Source: Streptomyces rhizoryzae (lineage in GTDB: Bacteria > Actinomycetota > Actinomycetes > Streptomycetales > Streptomycetaceae). Taken from it: a stretch of 64,000 bases of DNA. A program made the translations under genes and the position numbers. Of the stretch, positions 1-8,000 are shown one piece after another. Each line of letters opens with the position of its first letter. Within the stretch, counting starts at the first letter, position 1. The notes beneath the pieces were generated by a model. It did not search any database. It saw nothing but the letters and a program-made list of their open reading frames with translations, and was not told the origin of the DNA. The stretch spans positions 86,720 through 150,719 of the forward strand of contig NZ_JALMUV010000012.1 in NCBI RefSeq assembly GCF_023155275.1, in the 5' to 3' direction.

Positions 1-591
1 TTCCTGCGCCACTTCGACCGCTGGCTCGCCGACCGCGGCCGGCGCCTCATCGGCTGGGACGAGATCCTCGAAGGCGGCCTGGCGGAGGGCGCGGCGGTCT
101 CCTCCTGGCGCGGGTACGCCGGCGGCATCGCCGCGGCCAAGGCCGGGCACGACGTCGTCATGTGCCCCGAGCAGCACGTCTACCTGGACCACCGTCAGCA
201 CGCCGCGCCCGACGAGCCGGTGCCGATCGGCTACGTCCGCACCCTGGAGGACGTCTACCGCTTCGAGCCGGTGCCGCCGGAGCTGACGGACGACCAGGCC
301 GCGCACGTGCTGGGCACCCAGGCCAACGCCTGGACCGAGGCGATGGACGGTCAGCAGCGCCTGGACTACCAGGTCTTCCCGCGGCTGGCCGCGTTCGCCG
401 AGGTCGCCTGGTCCCACCTGCCCGCCCCGGCCGCCCGCGACTACCAGGACTTCACCTCCCGGATGGCCGACCACTACGCCCGCCTGGACGCGCTGGGCGT
501 CGGCTACCGCCCGCCCGGCGGCCCGCTTCCCTGGCAGAAACGCCCCGGCATCCTCGGACGCCCCTTCGACGGGGCGCCCCCAAACGTGTGA
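1..591 (+). CDS. Beta-N-acetylhexosaminidase, GH20 family (3' part)
   Basis: This is the C-terminal 196 residues of a glycoside hydrolase family 20 enzyme; the 5' part lies outside the window. GH20 enzymes remove terminal GlcNAc or GalNAc from chitooligosaccharides and glycoconjugates by substrate-assisted catalysis. Visible hallmarks of the C-terminal half of the TIM barrel are GWDEILEGG near residue 18, SSWRG near 36, and the VMCP...YLD segment near 54-62, which lines the sugar-binding pocket. The catalytic Asp-Glu pair would be upstream and is not visible. Such enzymes are usually secreted in Streptomyces, but the signal peptide region is missing here. The GlcNAc PTS genes at 43-46 kb could take up its product; that link is inference. 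Confidence 0.9.
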   Translation, partial: FLRHFDRWLADRGRRLIGWDEILEGGLAEGAAVSSWRGYAGGIAAAKAGHDVVMCPEQHVYLDHRQHAAPDEPVPIGYVRTLEDVYRFEPVPPELTDDQAAHVLGTQANAWTEAMDGQQRLDYQVFPRLAAFAEVAWSHLPAPAARDYQDFTSRMADHYARLDALGVGYRPPGGPLPWQKRPGILGRPFDGAPPNV

Positions 592-822
592 GCCCCCGCG
601 CAAGGAAGGCGCCCGTCCGGCCGGTCCCTGGGACCGTGGTGCCCGTTCACCGGAACCGGCGGACCGCCGCCGGACCGGCGCCCTCCGCGCCCACGGGCAC
701 CGCTTCGCGGACCCTCGCGTACCGGGCCCGCGAAGATGTGCCAGAGTTGCCACGTCCGGGCCGTGAGCACGTACCGTACGGCGGAGCGGAACTGCCGGGA
801 CACCGGGGAAGGGGCAGCTGGG

Positions 823-1719
823 TTGACCACGCACGCACCGCACGCGTCGCAATCGGTGACGTTGCCGGCCTCGCTCGACGAGGCGGTGGCGGCGCTGACC
901 GCCATGCCCGCCGCCGTGCCCGTCGCGGGCGGCACGGACCTCATGGCGGCGGTCAACGCCGGACTCCTCAGACCCGCCGGCCTGGTGGGCCTCGGCCGGA
1001 TCAGCGAGATCCGGGGCTGGCAGTACCTCGACGGCCACGCCCTGCTCGGCGCCGGCCTCACCCTCGCCCGGATGGGGCGCCCCGACTTCGCCGCCCTGAT
1101 CCCGGGGCTGGCCGCCGCCGCGCGCGCGGCCGGCCCGCCGCAGATCCGCAACGCCGGGACCCTCGGCGGCAACATCGTCACCTGCGCCCCCACGGGCGAC
1201 ACCCTGCCGGTGCTGGCCGCCCTGGAGGCCACGGTGATCGTCGCCGGCCCCGGGGGCGCCCGCCGGGAGATCCCGGTCAGCCACCTGCTCACCGGCCGCG
1301 AGATGCTGCACCCCGGTGAACTCGTCGGCTTCGTCCGGGTACCGCTGCTGCACGCCCCGCAGACCTTCCTCAAGGCCACCGGCCGCACCGGCCCCGGCCG
1401 CGCCACCGCCTCCGTCGCGCTGGTCCTGGACCCGGCGCGGCGCGCGGTGCGCTGCGCGGTCGGCGCGGTCGCCGCGATGCCGCTGCGGCCCCTGGAGGCC
1501 GAGCAGTGGGTGGCCTCGCTCATCGACTGGGACGGCGAACGCGGCCTGGTCCCCGAGGCGCTGGCCGCCTTCGGCGACTACGTGGCCGCCGCCTGCATCC
1601 CCGACCCGGCGCCGCCGCAGGACGGTTCCGAACCGGTGACCCTGCCGCCGGCCGCGCTGCACCTGCGCCGTACGGTGGCAGCCCTGGCCCGCCGCGCACT
1701 TGGGAGGGCGCTCTCATGA
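823..1719 (+). CDS. Molybdenum hydroxylase FAD-binding subunit (CoxM/XdhB-like)
   Basis: Medium subunit of a xanthine dehydrogenase/CO dehydrogenase-type molybdenum hydroxylase, which passes electrons from the 2Fe-2S clusters to FAD. At about 298 residues it has normal length. The two FAD-binding signatures are visible: VAGGTDLM near residue 33 and PQIRNAGTLGGNI near 105. I chose the TTG at 823 because it is preceded by the purine-rich stretch ggggaagggg and because the protein then begins directly with the conserved TLPASLDEAVAAL segment; the ATG at 736 would add an unrelated basic tail. Its stop overlaps the start of the next gene (ATGA at 1716-1719). The operon order FAD, FeS, Mo is the usual order for this family. 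The substrate cannot be told from sequence. Confidence 0.88.
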   Translation: MTTHAPHASQSVTLPASLDEAVAALTAMPAAVPVAGGTDLMAAVNAGLLRPAGLVGLGRISEIRGWQYLDGHALLGAGLTLARMGRPDFAALIPGLAAAARAAGPPQIRNAGTLGGNIVTCAPTGDTLPVLAALEATVIVAGPGGARREIPVSHLLTGREMLHPGELVGFVRVPLLHAPQTFLKATGRTGPGRATASVALVLDPARRAVRCAVGAVAAMPLRPLEAEQWVASLIDWDGERGLVPEALAAFGDYVAAACIPDPAPPQDGSEPVTLPPAALHLRRTVAALARRALGRALS

Positions 1720-4211
1720 GCGATGCCGACAACCGCCGACCGCAGCAGCCGCACCCCGAACAGGGCTGGCAGCCGCTGCCGCAGGGTGGCGAGTACGAGT
1801 CGGAGGCGACCGCCTTCGTCCAGCTCCCGGAAGGCTTCACCACCGGGGCCTACGGCGCCGGTTACGGCACTCCGGGCGCCGACCCGCTCGCCGCCCCCGG
1901 CCACGGCTACACCCCGCCGGCCTCGTTCCCCGAGCACCCCGCGCCCCCGGTACCGGGCGCGGGCACCGACCCGGCCGCCACCGGGCAGTGGACGATGCCG
2001 TTCGCCGACCCGTCCGGCGGCTACGCCGACCCCGCGGCGGGCTACGGCGGCCACGGCGGGCAGCACGGGGCCGCCCCGCACCAGGGAGCCCCGCACCAGG
2101 ACGTGCCCGGCTACCAGGCCAACGCCCCCGAGGGCGGCCGGGCGTGGGGCGGCGAGCAGGTGCACTGGCCCGTGGCGGGCAGCGCGGAGGCGGCCGCCGG
2201 TGCGTGGACGGTCCCGGCGGCCGACGAGACGCTGGAGGAGTCCGGCGAGTACCTGGTCGGCGACGACCGGCCGAGCGGCCCCGGCGGCCCCGCGATCTAC
2301 GCGGACGGCGGCTACCGCGACCCGGCCTACGAGGGCGGCGCGCCCGCGCCCGGCCCCGCGGAGGCCGGCGCCACCGGCCACTGGAACTTCACCGCCGGCC
2401 TCGACGCCACCGGCGGCACCGCCGGTCCGGCCGGCGACCCCGGGGCCGGTACGGGCGGCGCGGCCGCGGAGCCGTACCACCCGGCGCCCGCCGCCGACCC
2501 GTACGCGCACGGTGCCGGCACGGCCGGGGCGACCGGCCACTGGTCGCTGCCCGCCGACGCGCTGGCCCAGTGGCCGCCGGCCGCGCCGGAGGAGCCGCCC
2601 GCCGCGCAGGAGACCGGGCAGGAGGTGCCCGCCCCCGGGGGCGCGGACAGCTGGTCGGTCCCCGTGGTGGAGGGCGAACAGCCGGACCTGACGGGCCGGT
2701 TCGCCGTGGACGCGTTCCCGGCCGGCGGCCACGGGGCCCCGGGCGACGGCGCGGGGGCGGCCGCCGGTACCGCCGCGGCTGCCACGGGCACCGCCGGTGC
2801 GGAGGCCGGTGCCGGCGCTCCGGAGGCCGGGGCAGCGGTGGATGCCGGGGCTGACGGGACTGCTGGGATTGCCGGGACCGCTGGGGCCGTTGGGGCCGAC
2901 GGGGCGGTGGGGGCTGCCGGGACGGACGGGAGAGGCTTCCCCGCCGTGGCCGGGACGGGCACCGAGCACCACCCGGCGCCCGCCGCACACCCGGCGCCCG
3001 GTGAGCCTCAGGCGTCCGGCGCCCACCCGGCACCGGGCGACCACCCCGGGGCCGTCGGGCTCCCGGAGGCCGTTCGGCATGCCGAGACCGCCCAGCACCC
3101 CGAGACCGCCCAGCACCCCGAAGCTGTCGAGCACCCGGCGCCCGGGGCGCACGGGGCTCCGGGCGCGGCCGCGGCGGAGTCCGCGGCGGACGCGGTGCCC
3201 GGGGCCGTGGACGGACCGCACGCGCCCGAAGAACCGCACCCCCACGAACCGCACGCGGGGGACCAACCGCACGCGCCCCAGGGGCTGTCGGGAGACGGGG
3301 GGCCGGCCGCGGAGGCGGGCCACCCGGAGGAGCCCGGTACGGCCCCTGGCGCGGAGCCCGGCACGTCGTCCGGCGCCGAGCCCGGCGCGGGTCCCGGTAC
3401 GGCCGCGGAGTCCCCGGCCACGGACCACGGCGCGGCCGCCGGACCGGCCACCCCCGCCGACGCGCCGCACCCCGCCGACGCCGTGCCCGCCGCCGGTGCG
3501 GCGCCGCAGGCCGGCGCGCCGTCCGACGGCCCGGTCGCTCCCGCCGCCGGGCCGGAGCCCGCGCACCCCGGGGACGCGCCGTCCGACGCCGTCCCCGACA
3601 GCCACGACGAACACCCCGCCGCCTCCTACGTGCTGCGCGTCAACGGCACCGACCGGCCGGTCACCGACGCCTGGATCGGCGAGTCGCTGCTGTACGTGCT
3701 GCGCGAGCGGCTCGGCCTGGCCGGGGCCAAGGACGGCTGCTCCCAGGGGGAGTGCGGGGCCTGCTCGGTCCAGGTGGACGGCCGGCTGGTCGCGTCCTGC
3801 CTGGTGCCCGCCGCCACCGCGGCCGGCAGCGAGGTACGCACCGTCGAGGGGCTCGCGCGCGACGGCGTGCCCTCCGACGTGCAGCGGGCGCTCGCCGCCT
3901 CCGGTGCGGTGCAGTGCGGCTTCTGCGTACCGGGCATGGCGATGACCGTGCACGACCTCCTGGAGGGCAACCACGCCCCCACCGAGCTGGAGACCCGCAA
4001 GGCGCTCTGCGGCAACCTCTGCCGCTGCTCCGGCTACCGGGGCGTGCTGGACGCCGTCGCCGAGGTCGTCAGGGCCCGGTCCGAGGCCGCCGGGCAGGAC
4101 ACCGCGGAGGAGCCCGACGGCACCGCCCGCATCCCCCACCAGGCGGGTCCCGCCGACCCGGTGGACGGGGCACCGCACCACCACGACGCGCAGCCGGGGG
4201 GCACCGGATGA
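1716..4211 (+). CDS. 2Fe-2S subunit of molybdenum hydroxylase with very long disordered N-terminus
   Basis: The small (iron-sulfur) subunit of the operon. The real domain is only about the last 195 of 831 residues: a plant-type ferredoxin fold with Cys675, Cys680, Cys683 and Cys695, followed by the helical C-terminal 2Fe-2S domain with Cys734, Cys737, Cys769 and Cys771. All eight cluster ligands are present. Residues 1-636 are low complexity, rich in Ala, Gly, Pro, Glu, His and Asp, and include short repeats such as HPETAQ and EPGTA; no folded domain is recognisable. Normal family members are 150-180 residues, so the extension is the outstanding feature. The start ATG at 1716 overlaps the previous stop. 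Whether the tail is translated whole, cleaved, or used for tethering is unknown. Confidence 0.88.
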   Translation: MSDADNRRPQQPHPEQGWQPLPQGGEYESEATAFVQLPEGFTTGAYGAGYGTPGADPLAAPGHGYTPPASFPEHPAPPVPGAGTDPAATGQWTMPFADPSGGYADPAAGYGGHGGQHGAAPHQGAPHQDVPGYQANAPEGGRAWGGEQVHWPVAGSAEAAAGAWTVPAADETLEESGEYLVGDDRPSGPGGPAIYADGGYRDPAYEGGAPAPGPAEAGATGHWNFTAGLDATGGTAGPAGDPGAGTGGAAAEPYHPAPAADPYAHGAGTAGATGHWSLPADALAQWPPAAPEEPPAAQETGQEVPAPGGADSWSVPVVEGEQPDLTGRFAVDAFPAGGHGAPGDGAGAAAGTAAAATGTAGAEAGAGAPEAGAAVDAGADGTAGIAGTAGAVGADGAVGAAGTDGRGFPAVAGTGTEHHPAPAAHPAPGEPQASGAHPAPGDHPGAVGLPEAVRHAETAQHPETAQHPEAVEHPAPGAHGAPGAAAAESAADAVPGAVDGPHAPEEPHPHEPHAGDQPHAPQGLSGDGGPAAEAGHPEEPGTAPGAEPGTSSGAEPGAGPGTAAESPATDHGAAAGPATPADAPHPADAVPAAGAAPQAGAPSDGPVAPAAGPEPAHPGDAPSDAVPDSHDEHPAASYVLRVNGTDRPVTDAWIGESLLYVLRERLGLAGAKDGCSQGECGACSVQVDGRLVASCLVPAATAAGSEVRTVEGLARDGVPSDVQRALAASGAVQCGFCVPGMAMTVHDLLEGNHAPTELETRKALCGNLCRCSGYRGVLDAVAEVVRARSEAAGQDTAEEPDGTARIPHQAGPADPVDGAPHHHDAQPGGTG

Positions 4212-4279
4212 GCGAGCGATTCAGCGACCGGCACGCGCCCCGCACGGGCGGGCGTGAGCGAAGCGAGGTCTCGGCATGA
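4208..4279 (+). CDS. Possible 23-residue coupling ORF between FeS and Mo subunits
   Basis: A 23-codon reading frame starts with ATG at 4208, in an ATGA overlap with the stop of the 2Fe-2S subunit, and ends with TGA at 4277-4279, in a second ATGA overlap with the start of the molybdopterin subunit. It begins MSERFSDRH and ends GRERSEVSA. A gap of about 66 bases in an otherwise overlapping operon is bridged exactly by it, which would let ribosomes move from one large gene to the next by two reinitiation steps. The sequence looks like a generic Streptomyces intergenic element, and no function of the peptide is implied. No separate ribosome binding site is evident. Confidence 0.35.
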   Translation: MSERFSDRHAPRTGGRERSEVSA

Positions 4280-6609
4280 CCGGTACGACCGACGGCGCCG
4301 CCGTCACCGCGACGCCCGCGGCGGGCGTCCCGCTCCCCGAGGAGCCGACGCACGGGCTGGGGGCGTCCCTCCCGGCCGCCGACGCGGCCGCGAAGACCCA
4401 GGGCACCTTCCCGTACGCCGCCGACCTGTGGGCCGAGGGCCTGCTGTGGGCGGCGGTGCTGCGCTCCCCGCACCCCCGGGCGCGGATCCGCTCGGTGGAC
4501 ACCCGGCACGCCACCGAGATGCCCGGGGTGCGCGCCGTCGTCACCCATGAGGACGTGCCCGGCGACCGGGGCTACGGGCGGGGCACCGCCGACCGCCCGG
4601 TCTTCGCCAAGGACGAGGTCCGCCACCACGGCGAGCCGATCGCCGCGGTCGCCGCCGACCACCCCGACACCGCCCGGCTGGCCGCCGCCGCCATCGTGGT
4701 GGAGTACGAGGTCCTGGAGGCCGTCACCGACCCCCAGCTGGCCTTCGAGGCCGAGCCGCTGCACCCGGACGGCAACCTCATCCGGCACATCCCGCTCCGC
4801 TTCGGCGACGCCGAGGCGGTCGGCGAGGTGATGGTCGAGGGGTTCTACCGGATCGGCCGTCAGGACCCGGCGCCCATCGGGGCGGAGGCCGGACTCGCCG
4901 TGCCGCGCCCCGACGGCGGGGTGGAGATCTACACCGCCTCCACCGACCCGCACGCCGACCGCGACCTGGCCGCCGCCTCCTTCGGGCTGGCGCCCGAGCA
5001 GGTCAAGGTCGTGGTGACCGGCGTGCCCGGTGCCACCGGTGACCGCGAGGACCCCGGCATCCAGCTGTCCCTGGGCCTGCTGGCGCTCCGTACGGGGTGC
5101 CCGGTCAAACTGGCCGCCACCCGGGAGGAGTCCTTCCTCGCGCACACCCACCGCCACCCCACGCTGCTGCGCTACCGCCACCACGCCGACGCCGAGGGCA
5201 GGCTGGTCAAGGTGGAGGCGCAGATCCTGATGGACGCCGGGGCCTACGCGGACACCTCCGCGGAGGCGCTGGCCGCCGCCGTCTCGTTCGCCTGCGGCCC
5301 GTACGTGGTCCCGCACGCCGTCGTCGAGGGCTGGGCGGTGCGCACCAACAACCCGCCGTCCGGGCACATGCGGGGCGAGGGCGCGCTCCAGGTCTGCGCC
5401 GCCTACGAGGGCCAGATGGACAAGCTCGCCGCCCAGCTGGGCCTGGAGCCGGACGAGATCCGCCGGCGCAACGTCATGGCCACCGGCGACCTGCTGCCCA
5501 CCGGGCAGACCGTCACCTGCCCCGCGCCGGTCGCCGAACTCCTGCGCGCGGTCACCGAGGCGCCGCTGCCGGAGCTGCCCAAGGACACCCCCGAGGCGGA
5601 GTGGCTGCTGCCGGGCGGCCCCGAGGGCGCGGGCGAACCGGGCGCGGTGCGGCGCGGGGTGGGCTACGCCCTGGGCATGGTCCACATGCTCGGCGCGGAG
5701 GGCACCGACGAGGTCTCCACCGCCACCGTCAAGGTCAGCGGATCGGTGGCCACCGTCATCTGCGCGGCGGTGGACACCGGTTCGGGGTTCGCCACGCTGG
5801 CGCGGCAGATCGTCCAGGAGACGCTGGGGGTGGAGGAGGTGCACGTCGCGGGCGTGGACACCGACCAGCCGCCGGCCGGGCGGGCCTGCCACGGCCGGCA
5901 CACCTGGGTCTCCGGCGGCGCGGTGGAGCGGGCCGCCAGGATGGTCCGCACCCAGCTGCTCCAGCCGCTGGCCCACAAGTTCGGGATGTCCACCGAACTG
6001 CTCCAGATCGCCGACGGCAAGATCACCTCCTACGACGGGGTGCTCAGCACCACCGTCGCCGAGGCGCTGGACGGCAAGGAGCTGTGGGCCACCGCGCAGT
6101 GCCGGCCGCACCCGACCGAGCCGCTGGACGAGACCGGCCAGGGCGACGCGTTCGTCGGCCTCGCCTTCTGCGCGATCCGCTGCGTCGCCGACGTGGACAT
6201 CGAGCTGGGCACCGTCCGGGTGGTGGAGATGGCCGTCGCGCAGGACGTGGGCCGGATCCTCAACCCGCGCCAGCTGCGGGCCCGGATCGAGGCCGGGGTC
6301 ACCCAGGGGCTGGGCGCCGCGCTGATGGAGAACCTCCGGACCACCCGCGGCCAGGTCCGCCACCCCGACCTGACCGGCTACCCGCTGCCGACCGCGCTGG
6401 ACGCCCCGGACATCCGGATCGTCAAGCTGGTCGAGGAGCGGGACGTGGTCGCGCCGTTCGGCGCCAAGGCCGTCAGCGCGGTACCGGTGGTGACGGCACC
6501 GGCCGCGGTCGCGTCGGCGGTCCGCGCGGCCACCGGCCGCCCGATCGGCCGCCTGCCGATCCGCCCCCAGGCCGCGGTCGCCCAGCCGGTCCCGGTCCCG
6601 CAGCACTGA
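4276..6609 (+). CDS. Molybdenum hydroxylase molybdopterin-binding subunit, atypical active site
   Basis: Large subunit (777 residues) of the xanthine dehydrogenase-type enzyme encoded with the two preceding genes. The N-terminal a/b hammerhead domain (about 35-145, TQGTFPYAADL) and the Mo-cofactor domains (about 160-760) are full length. Several cofactor-site motifs are altered compared with the family as I know it: the glycine motif normally read as GGxFGGK is GATGDRED near residue 254; MRGFG is MRGEG near 364; and the near-C-terminal GxGEPP motif carrying the catalytic Glu is AVSAVP (731-737), putting Ala at 735. This suggests a divergent or inactive member of the family. It may have another reaction, or need re-examination of its annotation as an oxidoreductase. 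Confidence 0.85.
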   Translation: MTGTTDGAAVTATPAAGVPLPEEPTHGLGASLPAADAAAKTQGTFPYAADLWAEGLLWAAVLRSPHPRARIRSVDTRHATEMPGVRAVVTHEDVPGDRGYGRGTADRPVFAKDEVRHHGEPIAAVAADHPDTARLAAAAIVVEYEVLEAVTDPQLAFEAEPLHPDGNLIRHIPLRFGDAEAVGEVMVEGFYRIGRQDPAPIGAEAGLAVPRPDGGVEIYTASTDPHADRDLAAASFGLAPEQVKVVVTGVPGATGDREDPGIQLSLGLLALRTGCPVKLAATREESFLAHTHRHPTLLRYRHHADAEGRLVKVEAQILMDAGAYADTSAEALAAAVSFACGPYVVPHAVVEGWAVRTNNPPSGHMRGEGALQVCAAYEGQMDKLAAQLGLEPDEIRRRNVMATGDLLPTGQTVTCPAPVAELLRAVTEAPLPELPKDTPEAEWLLPGGPEGAGEPGAVRRGVGYALGMVHMLGAEGTDEVSTATVKVSGSVATVICAAVDTGSGFATLARQIVQETLGVEEVHVAGVDTDQPPAGRACHGRHTWVSGGAVERAARMVRTQLLQPLAHKFGMSTELLQIADGKITSYDGVLSTTVAEALDGKELWATAQCRPHPTEPLDETGQGDAFVGLAFCAIRCVADVDIELGTVRVVEMAVAQDVGRILNPRQLRARIEAGVTQGLGAALMENLRTTRGQVRHPDLTGYPLPTALDAPDIRIVKLVEERDVVAPFGAKAVSAVPVVTAPAAVASAVRAATGRPIGRLPIRPQAAVAQPVPVPQH

Positions 6610-6729
6610 CGCGGTCCCGGCGCGCCGGCCCCTTCGCCGCGCCCCGGCCCCGAGCGGGTGACGGCGGCCGCCCCTCCCACGGGCGGCCCGAGCGCCCCGC
6701 CTGCCCGTCTGCTCGCGCGCGGCCCAGAA

Positions 6730-6756
6730 GGGCGGCACCCCTTCGGGGTGCCGCCC
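6730..6756. terminator. Strong hairpin between the hydroxylase operon and tRNA-Cys
   Basis: A perfect 12-bp stem (6730-6741 with 6745-6756) closed by a UUC loop in a CUUCGG context. It lies after the molybdenum hydroxylase operon on the plus strand and just 3' of tRNA-Cys on the minus strand, so it can terminate both. There is no long T tract, which is common for Streptomyces terminators. Confidence 0.75.
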
Positions 6757-6780
6757 TGTCGTGGTAACCGGTCCGGCGGG

Positions 6781-6855
6781 TGGAGGCCGTGGCGGGATTC
6801 GAACCCACGTAACTCGCTTTGCAGGCGAGCCCCTGAACCACTCGGGCACACGGCC
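6781..6855 (-). tRNA. tRNA-Cys (GCA)
   Basis: Read on the minus strand, a full cloverleaf folds: acceptor stem GGCCGTG/CACGGCC, a 3-bp D stem, anticodon stem CTCGC/GCGAG with loop CTGCAAA giving anticodon GCA, a 4-base variable loop, a T stem with loop TTCGAAT, discriminator T and an encoded CCA end (6781-6783). It stands alone, with a strong hairpin immediately downstream of its 3' end at 6730-6756. Confidence 0.95.
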
Positions 6856-6994
6856 GGGATGCGGTGCTGTCCTGACTCTAGGGCGCGGGGTGGGGGGCCG
6901 GGCAAGGGCGCGGGGCGGGCTGCCACGAGGCTGCAACACGGGGTTCATGAAAGGGGGGAGGGGCGGCGGGAGCCCGCGTGGCCGGGGGCGGGGG

Positions 6995-7858
6995 TCAGGA
7001 GGGGCGGAGGAATTCCTCGACGAGGGGGCGGAAGAGGTCCGGCTCGTCGACCCAGGGGTAGTGGCCCACCAGGTGCAGGGGGCGGACCCGGGCGTCGGGG
7101 AAGGAGGCGGCCACCAGCTCGCCCGCGCGCATCCCGGCCACCGCGTCGCGGTCGCCGGTGAGCACCAGGACCGGGCAGGTGACGCGGTGCAGCCCGGCCA
7201 GCAGCGCCCGCCGGGTCCCGTCGTCCACGCCCTGCCAGAAGCCCGCCCGCGGTACGGGGCCCAGTTGGGCGCCCTCGGTGGCGGCGTGGGCCCGCTGCGG
7301 TGCGTCCCAGCGGGCGTAGGCCATCGGCGCCGCGGCCCGGAGCAGTTCGCGCACCTCGGCGAGGTCGGACACCTCGGCGAGGTGCCGCACCGCCGCCGCG
7401 GCCCGCGGCCACCACTCCTCGTGCCGGCGGGCGGCGAAGATCTCCCGGGCGTCGTCGGGCAGTTCGCCCTGGAGCCGGGAGCCGGGGCAGACCAGCACCA
7501 GGTGGGTCAGCCGTTCCGGGCGGGCCGCCGCGTACGCCTGCGCGATGGCGGCCCCGGCGCCGTGGGCCAGCAGCGCGAAGCGTTCCAGCCCGAGGTGGGC
7601 GCGGAGCGCCTCGGCGTCCTCGGCGAGGTGCGGGAAGGCGTACCGGCCGGGGTCGGGCGCCGCGGGGGAGGCGCCGGTGCCGCGGCTGTCGGGGATGATC
7701 AGCTGCCGGTGCGCGGCCAGGCCGCCCAGGTCCCCCAGGTAGGCGGCGTCCCGGCCCGGGCCGCCGGCCAGGCAGACCAGGGGCGGCCGGTCCGGGCCGG
7801 CCGGTCCGAGCACCCGGTAGTGGAGTGCGGCGTCGTCGTAGCTGCGGAAGTACGGCAT
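6995..7858 (-). CDS. Alpha/beta hydrolase fold protein lacking the nucleophile serine
   Basis: A 287-residue alpha/beta hydrolase resembling the proline iminopeptidase (S33) group: the GGPG oxyanion motif at residues 32-35, DSRGTG at 57-62, a cap region in the middle, an acid in GDRDAVAG and a catalytic-type His in GHYPW. The nucleophile elbow, normally GxSxG, reads AHGAG with Gly100 at the serine position; the codon is at 7559-7561 and is GGC. The acid and base are kept, so the protein is probably not a normal serine hydrolase. I chose the ATG at 7858, where the conserved MPYF start lies; a start 11 codons upstream (7891) is possible. It faces the MFS gene divergently. Confidence 0.82.
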   Translation of the reverse strand: MPYFRSYDDAALHYRVLGPAGPDRPPLVCLAGGPGRDAAYLGDLGGLAAHRQLIIPDSRGTGASPAAPDPGRYAFPHLAEDAEALRAHLGLERFALLAHGAGAAIAQAYAAARPERLTHLVLVCPGSRLQGELPDDAREIFAARRHEEWWPRAAAAVRHLAEVSDLAEVRELLRAAAPMAYARWDAPQRAHAATEGAQLGPVPRAGFWQGVDDGTRRALLAGLHRVTCPVLVLTGDRDAVAGMRAGELVAASFPDARVRPLHLVGHYPWVDEPDLFRPLVEEFLRPS

Positions 7859-8000
7859 ATCCACAGTCTTGCCCCGAGCGGGCGCGGCCACCGGGTGCCG
7901 GGGCGGGCGGGCCGGGACCGGGCGGTGTAGGACCGGCGGCCGAGTGGATCCCCGCCTTTGGACAGGGGCGCACTCCCGCTGCGGCCCTTACGCTGGCCCG

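Noticed and set aside
162..1319. Long arginine/proline-rich open frame over the GH20 and FAD-subunit genes
   Set aside because: It is an out-of-frame shadow of real coding sequence, with an Arg/Pro/Gly composition typical of such artefacts.
1716..3600. Repeats in the FeS subunit tail as a tandem-repeat locus
   Set aside because: Repeats are short, irregular and in frame with low-complexity protein; no DNA-level periodicity is evident.
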